Shown here one piece after another: positions 1 through 5,540 of a stretch of 5,540 bases of DNA. How positions within the stretch are numbered: position 1 is the first letter of the stretch; every line of letters starts with the position of its first letter. The stretch is from JBBSDV01 sp038240335 (lineage in GTDB: Bacteria; Chloroflexota; Dehalococcoidia; DSTF01; JACRBR01). The position numbers were made by a program, and so were the translations under genes. The notes beneath the pieces were generated by a model, which worked only from the letters and a program-made list of their open reading frames with translations, was not told the origin of the DNA and ran no database searches. The stretch lies in NCBI GenBank assembly GCA_038240335.1, contig JBBSDV010000191.1, positions 1-5,540 of the forward strand, read 5' to 3'.

Positions 1-746
1 CGCACGAGATACTGATCGAGCCGATAGTTGAGGAGCTGCAGCACGTTGCCGCTCTCGCCCTGCACACCGAACCGGGCAAGCCGCCGCAGCGTCGCCCAGC
101 GCGGCCTCACGATGTGGGCAAGATCGAGATCTCTAGTCCCGATTTGCGATAGCGCGAACAGCGCCGCCGCCGCGTTCGAGGCGATCCAGAAGATCACAAA
201 GAGCAACGGCGTCGGGTCGCCGAACGCGTAGACGGCGCTGACGAGCGCGAGCATCACGAGCGGCTGGACGATCGTGACGAAGCCCATCGCCATGAATCGG
301 CTTGTCGCCTGCAGTACCGCCCGCAGCGTCGCCGCGTACATCAGCGCCGGTACCGCCGCGATAAGTAGCCATGCCGAGACGCCGTCGCCGAGCGCGTCGG
401 CGCCGGCGAGCGGCACGATGGCCAGCACGACGAGCCCTGTCGCAACGAGCGACGCGACCGTGATCACGTGGGCCGCGGCGACGACGTCGGCGAGCGCGAT
501 CTCGCGCTTGTTGATGTAATAGATCGCTGCGTTGGCGAAACCGAGCCCGAAGATCATCTGCGCGATCGCCGTCGAGACCGTGAAAAGCCCGAGCGCGCCG
601 CGGCCGTCTGGGCCGAGGGCGCGGGCGACGATGACGCCGGCTGCGAACGCGAGCACCCCGTCGGCCGCGTACGTCAACGCAACGACATTGACGCTCGCCA
701 GAAACGACCCGCGCGGAGCGATCGGCGCGGTCTCAGGTTCGATCAT
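1..746 (-). CDS. Polysaccharide (Wzx/MATE-like) flippase, N-terminal part, cut by window edge
   Basis: Reading the minus strand from ATG at 746 gives 248 uninterrupted residues running off the left edge, so the C-terminal part is missing. The protein is very hydrophobic, with about six membrane segments (roughly residues 15-42, 52-78, 86-113, 125-146, 152-174, 179-200). It has two features familiar from Wzx-type flippases: the loop RALGPDGRGALGLF after the first helix (residues 42-55), and GESGNVLQLLNYRLDQYLV near residues 230-248, where a charged Arg/Asp pair lies at the start of a membrane helix. Such proteins move undecaprenyl-linked sugar repeat units across the inner membrane for O-antigen, capsule or exopolysaccharide. 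The 57-base gap to the upstream glycosyltransferase and the shared strand fit a polysaccharide cluster. There is no Shine-Dalgarno sequence before the ATG; a TACACT hexamer lies 7 bases upstream, suggesting a leaderless start. A teichoic acid or other lipid-linked oligosaccharide exporter of the same superfamily cannot be excluded. Confidence 0.88.
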   Translation of the reverse strand, partial: MIEPETAPIAPRGSFLASVNVVALTYAADGVLAFAAGVIVARALGPDGRGALGLFTVSTAIAQMIFGLGFANAAIYYINKREIALADVVAAAHVITVASLVATGLVVLAIVPLAGADALGDGVSAWLLIAAVPALMYAATLRAVLQATSRFMAMGFVTIVQPLVMLALVSAVYAFGDPTPLLFVIFWIASNAAAALFALSQIGTRDLDLAHIVRPRWATLRRLARFGVQGESGNVLQLLNYRLDQYLV

Positions 747-753
747 CGGAGCA

Positions 754-759
754 AGTGTA
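754..759 (-). promoter_or_regulatory. Putative -10 element (TACACT) for a leaderless flippase transcript
   Basis: TACACT on the minus strand is followed by seven bases and then the flippase ATG at 746, so transcription would begin at or next to the start codon. No good -35 hexamer is seen 16-19 bases upstream; that area is occupied by a GCGGGA-type tandem repeat. Support comes from the same hexamer at the same place before two other genes in the window. The role is inferred from sequence alone. Confidence 0.45.
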
Positions 760-771
760 TCGCGGTGGAGA

Positions 772-792
772 AGCGGGATGCGGGAAGCGGGA
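772..792. repeat. Three tandem 7-base units (A/T)GCGGGA
   Basis: The plus strand reads AGCGGGA, TGCGGGA, AGCGGGA in immediate succession in the 57-base gap between the glycosyltransferase and the flippase. If the flippase transcript starts at its ATG, the repeat spans about -26 to -46 and so overlaps the -35 region. It could be a protein-binding site, a remnant of a larger dispersed repeat, or chance low complexity in GC-rich DNA. Confidence 0.6.
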
Positions 793-803
793 ACTCTGAA
801 CTG

Positions 804-2126
804 CTAATTCGACACGAGCTTGCCGACCGCCTCGACCTCCGCTGCCATCCGTTGATCCCAGGTCCAGAAGTGCGTGCGGGCGTAGCCCTCCGCTGCGGCG
901 GCGAGGCGCTCTCGCTGTGAGGCGTCATTCGCCAGCGTAACCAGCAGATCGGCGAGCCGATCTTCGAGCGTCTTGACGACTCCGGAGCGGTTGGAGTTAT
1001 CGATCAGCCGGCCCGTAACGTTGTCGGCGATCAGATCGCAGGTGTCGCCGGCGTTGACGGCGACGATGCACATGCCGCACGCCATCGCTTCCAAAAGCGG
1101 GTTGCCGACGTTCGACAGGTCGGCGATCGCAAGGAAGACGTCGGTCGCGTGCATGTAGCGCATCACGTCGGTCTGCGGCACCGCACCGGCAAACCGCACG
1201 TGCGCCTCGACGCCGAGGTCTCGCGCCTGTGATTCGAGATGTTCGCGCTCTTCGCCATCACCGACGACGAGCAGCACCGCCTCCGGCAGCCACGATCGAA
1301 TCTTTGGCAACGCGCGGATGGCGCGATCGACGCGCTTCCATGTCGCCAGACGCGATGCGGTTAGCATCACGAAGGCGTCGGCGGCGATGCCAAAATCGCT
1401 CCGCGCAGCCGTGCGCTCGGCGGCCGATGCGGCGTGCAAGCGATCGAGATCGAGGCCGTTGCGCCAGAAGCGGACGCGGCCCGAGGAGCCGCGGTTGAGG
1501 CGCGCGAGCACGTCGTCGCCCTGCGTGCCGTCGTCGGTCATGATGACCAGATCGGCGTCCGTCTTCAGCGCTAACGCCTCCTCGTAACGGCGAACATACA
1601 ACAGCCGATCGCTCAGCGCCGGATGCATCACGGTGCCTTGAAATCGCGTGACCAGCGGCAACCGAAAGCCGTGCCGCCGAAGCAGCCGCGCGGCGAGCAC
1701 GGCGTGCGCTTCGTACGCGTAGATGACGTCGAAGGCGCGCTCGGTATTGCGAAGCAGGCGCTCCGCGTACTTCGCCGCGAGCCACGGAAAGGCGAGGGCG
1801 AAGCGGACCTTCTGGTCGACCTTCTCGACCGGCGCGGGGAGGCCCGGGAGCAGCGGCAGATCGCGCAGGCTGGGCATGTGGAAGGGGTGGAACACGACGT
1901 TCGCGATCTCGGGTCGCGATTCCGGCGCGACGTTCGGCCGTCGGCGTCCTCCGGTTTTCGGCTGGTAGAAGTGGTTGGCGCCCACGTCGGGCAGCACGAC
2001 GTCGATATGCCAGCCGGCAACACTGTACGCCCGCAACGTGCGTTCGAGCGTCGGCGCGCCCTTGCCGTCGTCGAGCGACCAGACATCGAGGGCGCAGATG
2101 AGCAGCATGTGCGGCGTGTCAGGCAT
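804..2126 (-). CDS. Glycosyltransferase, GT-B fold, family 4-like
   Basis: This 440-residue protein has the normal size for a GT4 enzyme, which transfers a sugar from a nucleotide-sugar donor to a growing lipid-linked glycan at the cytoplasmic membrane face. The N-terminal acceptor domain has a glycine loop (DDGKGAPTLERTLRAYSVAGW, residues 19-39) followed by an IDVVLP strand. The C-terminal donor domain has RFWRNGLDLDRL (219-230), the phosphate-binding Arg259 and Lys264 in ASRLATWKRVDRA, VVGDGEEREHLE (287-298), VRFAGAVP (310-317) and NVGNPLLEAMACG (339-351). The usual E-x7-E donor motif is only half present: Glu346 is there, but the first Glu position is Ser338. There is no signal peptide or clear membrane helix. 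The stop is TAG. The start ATG at 2126 lies 27 bases after the Wzz-like stop and has no Shine-Dalgarno sequence; a second in-frame ATG seven codons in (2108) is possible. Only a poor -10-like GATTGT lies upstream, so it is probably co-transcribed with the Wzz-like gene. The sugar and acceptor cannot be told from sequence. Confidence 0.9.
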   Translation of the reverse strand: MPDTPHMLLICALDVWSLDDGKGAPTLERTLRAYSVAGWHIDVVLPDVGANHFYQPKTGGRRRPNVAPESRPEIANVVFHPFHMPSLRDLPLLPGLPAPVEKVDQKVRFALAFPWLAAKYAERLLRNTERAFDVIYAYEAHAVLAARLLRRHGFRLPLVTRFQGTVMHPALSDRLLYVRRYEEALALKTDADLVIMTDDGTQGDDVLARLNRGSSGRVRFWRNGLDLDRLHAASAAERTAARSDFGIAADAFVMLTASRLATWKRVDRAIRALPKIRSWLPEAVLLVVGDGEEREHLESQARDLGVEAHVRFAGAVPQTDVMRYMHATDVFLAIADLSNVGNPLLEAMACGMCIVAVNAGDTCDLIADNVTGRLIDNSNRSGVVKTLEDRLADLLVTLANDASQRERLAAAAEGYARTHFWTWDQRMAAEVEAVGKLVSN

Positions 2127-2153
2127 GCCGAGCCGACAATCGTGGACGTGCGG

Positions 2154-3137
2154 TCATCGGCTACCGCGGCCGGCGCGCTTCGAAGGACGCTCGATCGGAG
2201 CGGGTGCATCCGCGGATACAGCGGCAGGTAGGGTCCCATCGTACGCGGGCTGAAAGCCAGAATTGTCGGCGGCGGACAGCACCTCCGCATCGTCTGGCGA
2301 TACCGGCGGAGACGCTGGATGAAAGCGTGCGCCGCGCATGACATTGTCGGACGACGTGGTGGCCCCTGTCCGGCGGCGCGATGTCCATTCCAGCAGCAGG
2401 GCGGCAATGACGCCGGCGACGAGGCCGATCGCGAGGGCGGCAGCGAGCCGTCCGCGCGTTGAACGGACACCGGCGCTCACGACGTAGGGGCCGACGACGG
2501 CGAATGGCTGCGCCTTCATTGTCCCCGCCGTGATCGTGTACGACTGGCTGAGCCGGGATGCGGTCTCGTAGTTCTCCTGCGCCGCCTTAAGCTGCTGCTG
2601 TTCGATCGCGCCATTCGGCGCCGCTAGGGCGACGTCCGAGCGCTGCTGCAGTGCCGCCGCTGCTGCAGCGAGCTGCCTCTCGTACGGCTGTGCCAGCGTT
2701 GCTTCGAGCGATGGTGTTTGCTCGACCGCCGCGCGCTCGAAGCTATCGCGCCAGGCACGGCCGACGGCAAGCGCGTTCGCGCCGGTTACCTTGAAGTCGA
2801 TCTCCGGCGTATTGATCCGGGCTTCGGCGGTCAGCCGGGGCTTCATGAGTTCCGGCGTCGTGCCTGCGCGCTGGGCGACATCGGCGATGACCGCATCGCT
2901 CGTGGCGACGCGGGCGTAGTCGAACGGACCGGGCGCGATCGGCGGGCCGAAGAGCGGCGGCAGCGCGTCGATAACGACGTTCTCGCGAAAGCGGGCTTCG
3001 GCGGACGATGAACTGACCGCGACGAGCGCCAGCGCGACAACGACGGCGATGACAATCGCCGCGACCGGTACCCACCACCACCGCCGGAGCGCGCGCAGAT
3101 CCTGCACCGCCGGCGTTCCCTGCCTCACATCATCCAC
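2154..3137 (-). CDS. Wzz-like chain-length determinant / polysaccharide co-polymerase
   Basis: From GTG at 3137 the product is 327 residues. Its layout is typical of Wzz-type co-polymerases: a short cytoplasmic N-terminus with basic residues and WWW, membrane helix 1 (about 23-42), a large outside domain (about 43-230), membrane helix 2 (about 231-250, RLAAALAIGLVAGVIAALLL), then a cytoplasmic tail. The outside part holds an Ala/Gln/Glu-rich stretch (about 133-200) likely to form long helices or coiled coil, as in the family. Such proteins set polymer length together with a Wzy polymerase. The 77-residue tail is Pro/Ala/Ser-rich and has no Walker motifs or tyrosine cluster, so this is not a fused BY-kinase. 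The frame stays open to TTG at 3173, which would add 12 residues. GTG at 3137 is preferred because TACACT lies six bases before it and that TTG falls inside a plausible -35 hexamer. No Shine-Dalgarno sequence precedes either start. The family call rests on topology and context, with limited motif support. Confidence 0.75.
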   Translation of the reverse strand: MDDVRQGTPAVQDLRALRRWWWVPVAAIVIAVVVALALVAVSSSSAEARFRENVVIDALPPLFGPPIAPGPFDYARVATSDAVIADVAQRAGTTPELMKPRLTAEARINTPEIDFKVTGANALAVGRAWRDSFERAAVEQTPSLEATLAQPYERQLAAAAAALQQRSDVALAAPNGAIEQQQLKAAQENYETASRLSQSYTITAGTMKAQPFAVVGPYVVSAGVRSTRGRLAAALAIGLVAGVIAALLLEWTSRRRTGATTSSDNVMRGARFHPASPPVSPDDAEVLSAADNSGFQPAYDGTLPAAVSADAPAPIERPSKRAGRGSR

Positions 3138-3143
3138 AGCGCG

Positions 3144-3173
3144 AGTGTAGGCCGTCGCGGCGCGGCCGGGCAA
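3144..3173 (-). promoter_or_regulatory. Putative promoter TTGCCC-N18-TACACT before the Wzz-like gene
   Basis: The minus strand has TTGCCC (3173-3168; four of six matches to TTGACA), an 18-base spacer, and TACACT (3149-3144). Six bases later comes GTG at 3137. That spacing puts the transcript start at or beside the start codon, so the mRNA would be leaderless. The site lies between the kinase stop and the Wzz-like start, which would allow the polysaccharide genes to be transcribed separately from the kinase. Confidence 0.5.
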
Positions 3174-3182
3174 GCACCGCGA

Positions 3183-4820
3183 TCACCCGCGGCTGAGCGC
3201 GGTGCGAACGGCTTCGCGTACGTCACGGAGGCGGAACGGCTTGGCGAGAACGGCGTTGTCGACGCCCTGCAGGAAGCGGCGGGTCTCGGGCGCGACGGTA
3301 TCGCCGGTGATGAAGATAACGCGGCGGGCGAGCGGATTGCCGCTCTCGCGCAGATGGGTGTACATCTCGGGGCCACCCATCACGGGCATCTTGATGTCGC
3401 TGATGATCAGGTCGAACGATGACTGCTGGATGCGGGCGAGGGCGTCGCGGCCATTGCTGGCGACGTGGATCTCGTGGCCGTCCATTTCGAGCACGCCGGT
3501 GAGTAGCTTCTGGATGCTGTCTTCGTCGTCGACGACGAGAATACGGCGCTTCTCGGTCTCGGGCGCCGGCATAGCGTCGCCGCCGCCGATCGTGCGGCGC
3601 GGCGCGGCGCCGACGACGATCGGCAGCTCGATGTGGAACGTGCTGCCGCGGCCGGGCGCGCTCTCGACCCAGATGCGGCCGTTGTGCTCTTCTACGATGT
3701 TGTAGCAGATGGTCAGGCCGAGGCCGGTGCCCTCGCCGGCGTCCTTCGTGGTGAAGAACGGATCGAAGATGCGCCGTACCGTCTCCGCGCTCATGCCGGG
3801 ACCGCTGTCCTCGAACGAGACGCGGATGGCACCATCGCTGACTCGCGACGTGATCCGCAGCCGGCCTTCCTCGCCCTCGCCATCGCGGCGGGCCATCTCC
3901 GCGCGCATTGCCTGTTCGGCATTGATAATGATGTTGAGGAACACCTGCTGCAGTTGGTTCGTGTCGACCATCGTCTCCGGCAGCGCCGGGTCGAGGGCAA
4001 GGTCGGTGTTGATGTTACGCACCCGCAGATCGTAGTTGCGCAACTCCAGGACGCGGTCGATCAGCGTGTTCAGGTTGGCCGGCTCCTGCTGTGACTTGCG
4101 ACGGCGCGCGAACGTCAGCAGGTTCGACACGATTTTGGAGGCGCGCTCGGCCTCGGCATAGATCGTCTCGACCTGCTGCCGCGGCGCGTCCTCGAGATCG
4201 CCCAGGAGGAGCAGCTGGGCAAAGCCCATGATGCCGGTCAGCGGATTGTTCAGCTCATGGGCGACGCCGGAGACGAGCTGCCCGACGCTGGACATCTTCT
4301 CGGACTGCAGCAGGCGCTCCTGCGCGAGTTTGGTTTGGCCGCGCTGGACATCGAGGCGCTCGATCGCCTTCGAGACGTCGCTGGCCATTGCGAAGTAGAG
4401 CCTCCGTTGGTCCTGCGAGAGCGGCGACGGGCAGGCGATGCGCAGCATGCCCGTGACGGCGCCGGCGACGACGAGCGGCGCATCCTCGTACTCGTCCGGC
4501 TCTGCGAGCGGCGTCTCGCCTGCGCCGCCGGACATGGCGATAACGTTCGGGTCTTCGCTTGGCCACGAGGCGTGGTCGACGCCGGCGAGCTCGACGAAGG
4601 CGGCAAGGGCCTGCACGTGCACACCCTCCGTGACGCCCGCGGTGAGCGCACCGGCCGCGAACACCGGCACGACGTGCCGGCCGTCCTCGCAGAGAACCGC
4701 CACGGCGAGGTCGAAGCCGAGGGTGGGCCGAATCGCCTCAAGCACGAGCGTCAGCAAGTCGACGGCGCCAAAGGCGCGCTCGCTTGGCTCGGTGCGGGTT
4801 GCCGGCGAGGAGAACATCAT
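3183..4820 (-). CDS. Hybrid sensor histidine kinase with C-terminal receiver domain
   Basis: From ATG at 4820 the protein has 545 residues. An N-terminal region (about 15-150) looks like a GAF-type sensor, with no membrane helix or signal peptide, so the kinase is probably cytoplasmic. A helical linker (about 150-178) leads into HisKA with phospho-acceptor His188 in SGVAHELNNPLTG. The ATPase domain shows the N box (Asn296 and Asn300 in FLNIIINAEQAM), G1 (DSGPGM, 338-343), F box (FDPFFTTK, 352-359) and G2 (GTGLGL, 364-369), so all catalytic boxes are intact. A short linker precedes a receiver domain (about 426-543) with acidic pair Asp431/Asp432, phospho-acceptor Asp475 in LIISDIKMP, Thr505 and Lys527. 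No DNA-binding output or HPt domain follows. The frame is open up to ATG 5051, but the extra 77 residues are rich in Cys, Arg and His, use rarer codons (ATA, AGG) and resemble no domain. TATACT ten bases before 4820 supports the shorter form. The signal sensed and the downstream partner are unknown. Confidence 0.93.
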   Translation of the reverse strand: MMFSSPATRTEPSERAFGAVDLLTLVLEAIRPTLGFDLAVAVLCEDGRHVVPVFAAGALTAGVTEGVHVQALAAFVELAGVDHASWPSEDPNVIAMSGGAGETPLAEPDEYEDAPLVVAGAVTGMLRIACPSPLSQDQRRLYFAMASDVSKAIERLDVQRGQTKLAQERLLQSEKMSSVGQLVSGVAHELNNPLTGIMGFAQLLLLGDLEDAPRQQVETIYAEAERASKIVSNLLTFARRRKSQQEPANLNTLIDRVLELRNYDLRVRNINTDLALDPALPETMVDTNQLQQVFLNIIINAEQAMRAEMARRDGEGEEGRLRITSRVSDGAIRVSFEDSGPGMSAETVRRIFDPFFTTKDAGEGTGLGLTICYNIVEEHNGRIWVESAPGRGSTFHIELPIVVGAAPRRTIGGGDAMPAPETEKRRILVVDDEDSIQKLLTGVLEMDGHEIHVASNGRDALARIQQSSFDLIISDIKMPVMGGPEMYTHLRESGNPLARRVIFITGDTVAPETRRFLQGVDNAVLAKPFRLRDVREAVRTALSRG

Positions 4821-4830
4821 GATCGCCGCG

Positions 4831-4836
4831 AGTATA
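4831..4836 (-). promoter_or_regulatory. Putative -10 element (TATACT) for the hybrid kinase gene
   Basis: TATACT on the minus strand is followed by ten bases and then ATG ATG at 4820. A transcript from it would have a leader of only a few bases, and no Shine-Dalgarno sequence is present. The best -35 candidate, CTGCGA with an 18-base spacer (4860-4855), matches TTGACA at only three positions. The call rests on position and on the matching hexamers before the Wzz-like and flippase genes. Confidence 0.5.
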
Positions 4837-5008
4837 TCAGCGCCGTCGTGCTCGTCGCAGCGACCGTCGCTCCTATTCCGCACGATTGGCGCCGATCGAA
4901 ACATCAGGACTCTCGCGCTCGTCTCTCGGGAACTGCCGCATGCCTCCAGACACCAGCGTTCTCGAATACTGGGCACGTTGGACAGCGGCCAGAAATGGTT
5001 ACCGTGGT

Positions 5009-5014
5009 GGGAGG
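5009..5014 (+). promoter_or_regulatory. Ribosome binding site (GGGAGG) for the sigma factor
   Basis: GGGAGG lies four bases before ATG 5019. This is a strong anti-16S match with slightly short spacing. It decides the start over the in-frame ATG at 4995 (upstream of the site, with no purine-rich signal of its own) and the in-frame ATG at 5079. It is the only clear Shine-Dalgarno sequence at any gene start in the window. Confidence 0.75.
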
Positions 5015-5018
5015 ACAG

Positions 5019-5540
5019 ATGCCGGAAGCCGCGCCCTCTGAGGGAGCACATAACGCCGAGCCCGACGCACGAGTCGTCATGCCGGCGACCGTCGAAAACG
5101 ACACTGATCTGTTCTCAGAAGCGAACCTGACGAAGATCATCAAGGACTACATGCCGCTTGTACGGCACGCGGTCAACCGGATCTCGGTCGGCAGCAGCAA
5201 CGGCGGCATCCTCCAGTACGAGGATATGGTCTCGTATGGCGTACAGGGGCTGATCGAGGCGTGGCACGCGTTCGACCCCAACAAGGGGGCGAAGTTCTCG
5301 ACGTACGCGCTGCCCCGCATTCGCGGTTCCATCCTCGACGCGATTCGGGCGACCCACCCGTTGCCGCGCTCGCTGCAGAAGTTCGGCAGCGACATGGAGA
5401 AGGCGACGGCGGCGCTGCATGCGAAGCTCGATCGGACGCCGACGCGGCAAGAGATCGCCGAGCACATGGGGATCGAGACGAAGGACTTCATGTCGTCGCT
5501 GCGGACGAGCAGCGTGCGCGTCGTCTCGCTCGACAGCCTC
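5019..5540 (+). CDS. Sigma-70 family factor, FliA/WhiG (sigma-28-like) group, N-terminal part
   Basis: The frame is open for 174 codons and runs off the right edge. After a low-complexity Ala/Glu-rich leader (about 1-33), region 2 begins near DYMPLVRHAVNRI (43-55). It continues through core-RNA-polymerase-binding YEDMVSYGVQGLIEAWHAFD (67-86) and the promoter -10 recognition segment KFSTYALPRIRGSILDAIR (92-110). LPRSLQK (115-121) and the helical segment with TPTRQEIAEHMGI (140-152) are region 3. The order, the TYALPRIRGSILD block and the PRSLQ junction are characteristic of FliA/SigD/WhiG-type factors, which direct RNA polymerase to flagellar, chemotaxis or developmental promoters. Region 4, which reads the -35, is beyond the window. 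The gene diverges from the hybrid kinase. A SigB/SigF-type general stress or sporulation sigma is the main alternative, because region 2 is similar across these groups. No anti-sigma gene is visible in the window. Confidence 0.92.
   Translation, partial: MPEAAPSEGAHNAEPDARVVMPATVENDTDLFSEANLTKIIKDYMPLVRHAVNRISVGSSNGGILQYEDMVSYGVQGLIEAWHAFDPNKGAKFSTYALPRIRGSILDAIRATHPLPRSLQKFGSDMEKATAALHAKLDRTPTRQEIAEHMGIETKDFMSSLRTSSVRVVSLDSL

Larger units (their letters stand above)
4821..5018. other. Divergent intergenic region between kinase and sigma factor genes
   Basis: These 198 bases separate two genes that read away from each other, so both promoters should lie here. The left end holds the kinase TATACT box and the right end holds the sigma factor ribosome binding site. 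AATACT at 4965-4970 on the plus strand could be a -10 for the sigma gene, giving a leader of about 40 bases, but no convincing -35 precedes it. No strong hairpin, terminator or riboswitch-like structure was noticed. The minus-strand frame that crosses most of it looks non-coding. Confidence 0.6.

Noticed and set aside
1623..2231. A 202-residue plus-strand open frame opposite the glycosyltransferase, and similar long plus-strand frames opposite the kinase
   Set aside because: They are Arg-rich shadow frames of GC-rich coding DNA, with no domain or ribosome binding site. The opposite strand encodes clear protein families.
1628..2470. A 280-residue minus-strand frame overlapping the Wzz-like and glycosyltransferase genes
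   Set aside because: Its translation is Arg/Ser/Pro/Cys-rich low-complexity sequence, as expected of an out-of-frame reading of both genes.
2641..2669. Direct repeat of CGCTGCTGCAG within the Wzz-like gene
   Set aside because: It is explained by Ala/Gln-rich coding sequence in the helical region; there is no sign of a mobile or regulatory element.
4891..4898. GCCGATCG resembling the sigma-28 -10 consensus GCCGATAA, suggesting self-regulation of the sigma gene
   Set aside because: No TAAA-type -35 lies at the right spacing, and similar GCCGATCG strings occur inside coding regions here (for example near 2424), so this looks like base composition.
4821..5051. N-terminal extension of the kinase from ATG 5051 (77 extra residues)
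   Set aside because: The stretch is rich in Cys, Arg and His, uses codons rare in the neighbouring genes, matches no domain I recognise, and fills the space where the divergent promoters must lie. The TATACT box favours ATG 4820.
1..5540. CRISPR array, tRNA, rRNA, insertion sequence or factor-independent terminator
   Set aside because: I saw no regularly spaced repeats, no tRNA- or rRNA-like sequence, no transposase, and no GC hairpin followed by a T run on either strand.

Overview
The window is GC-rich, close-packed bacterial DNA. It shows a polysaccharide export and assembly block on the minus strand, headed by a sensor kinase, with a sigma factor diverging on the plus strand. The leaderless-looking minus-strand starts, the GC-rich codons and the hybrid kinase style would fit Chloroflexota or a similar free-living high-GC lineage. 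That placement is only a guess; nothing here fixes the taxon.

Layout, in the order the minus strand is read (right to left): (1) a soluble GAF-like/HisKA/HATPase/receiver hybrid histidine kinase (3183-4820); (2) a two-helix Wzz-type chain-length or co-polymerase protein (2154-3137); (3) a GT-B family 4-like glycosyltransferase (804-2126); (4) the N-terminal 248 residues of a Wzx-type polysaccharide flippase, cut by the left edge (1-746). Gaps between these genes are short (45, 27 and 57 bases) and no terminator is visible. On the plus strand, after a 198-base divergent intergenic region, lies the N-terminal 174 residues of a FliA/WhiG (sigma-28-like) sigma factor (5019-5540), cut by the right edge.

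How they may work together (inference): the glycosyltransferase adds sugar to a lipid-linked repeat unit, the flippase moves the unit across the membrane, and the Wzz-like protein sets polymer length. The kinase and the sigma factor would be the regulatory side, possibly linking surface polysaccharide to motility or development.

The most notable signal is regulatory. The hexamer TA(C/T)ACT occurs only three times on the minus strand of this window. Each copy lies 6-10 bases before the start codon of one of three genes (kinase, Wzz-like, flippase), none of which has a Shine-Dalgarno sequence. This looks like a set of leaderless -10 promoters, and it also changes the best start choice for the Wzz-like gene. 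The plus-strand sigma gene instead has a clear GGGAGG ribosome binding site.
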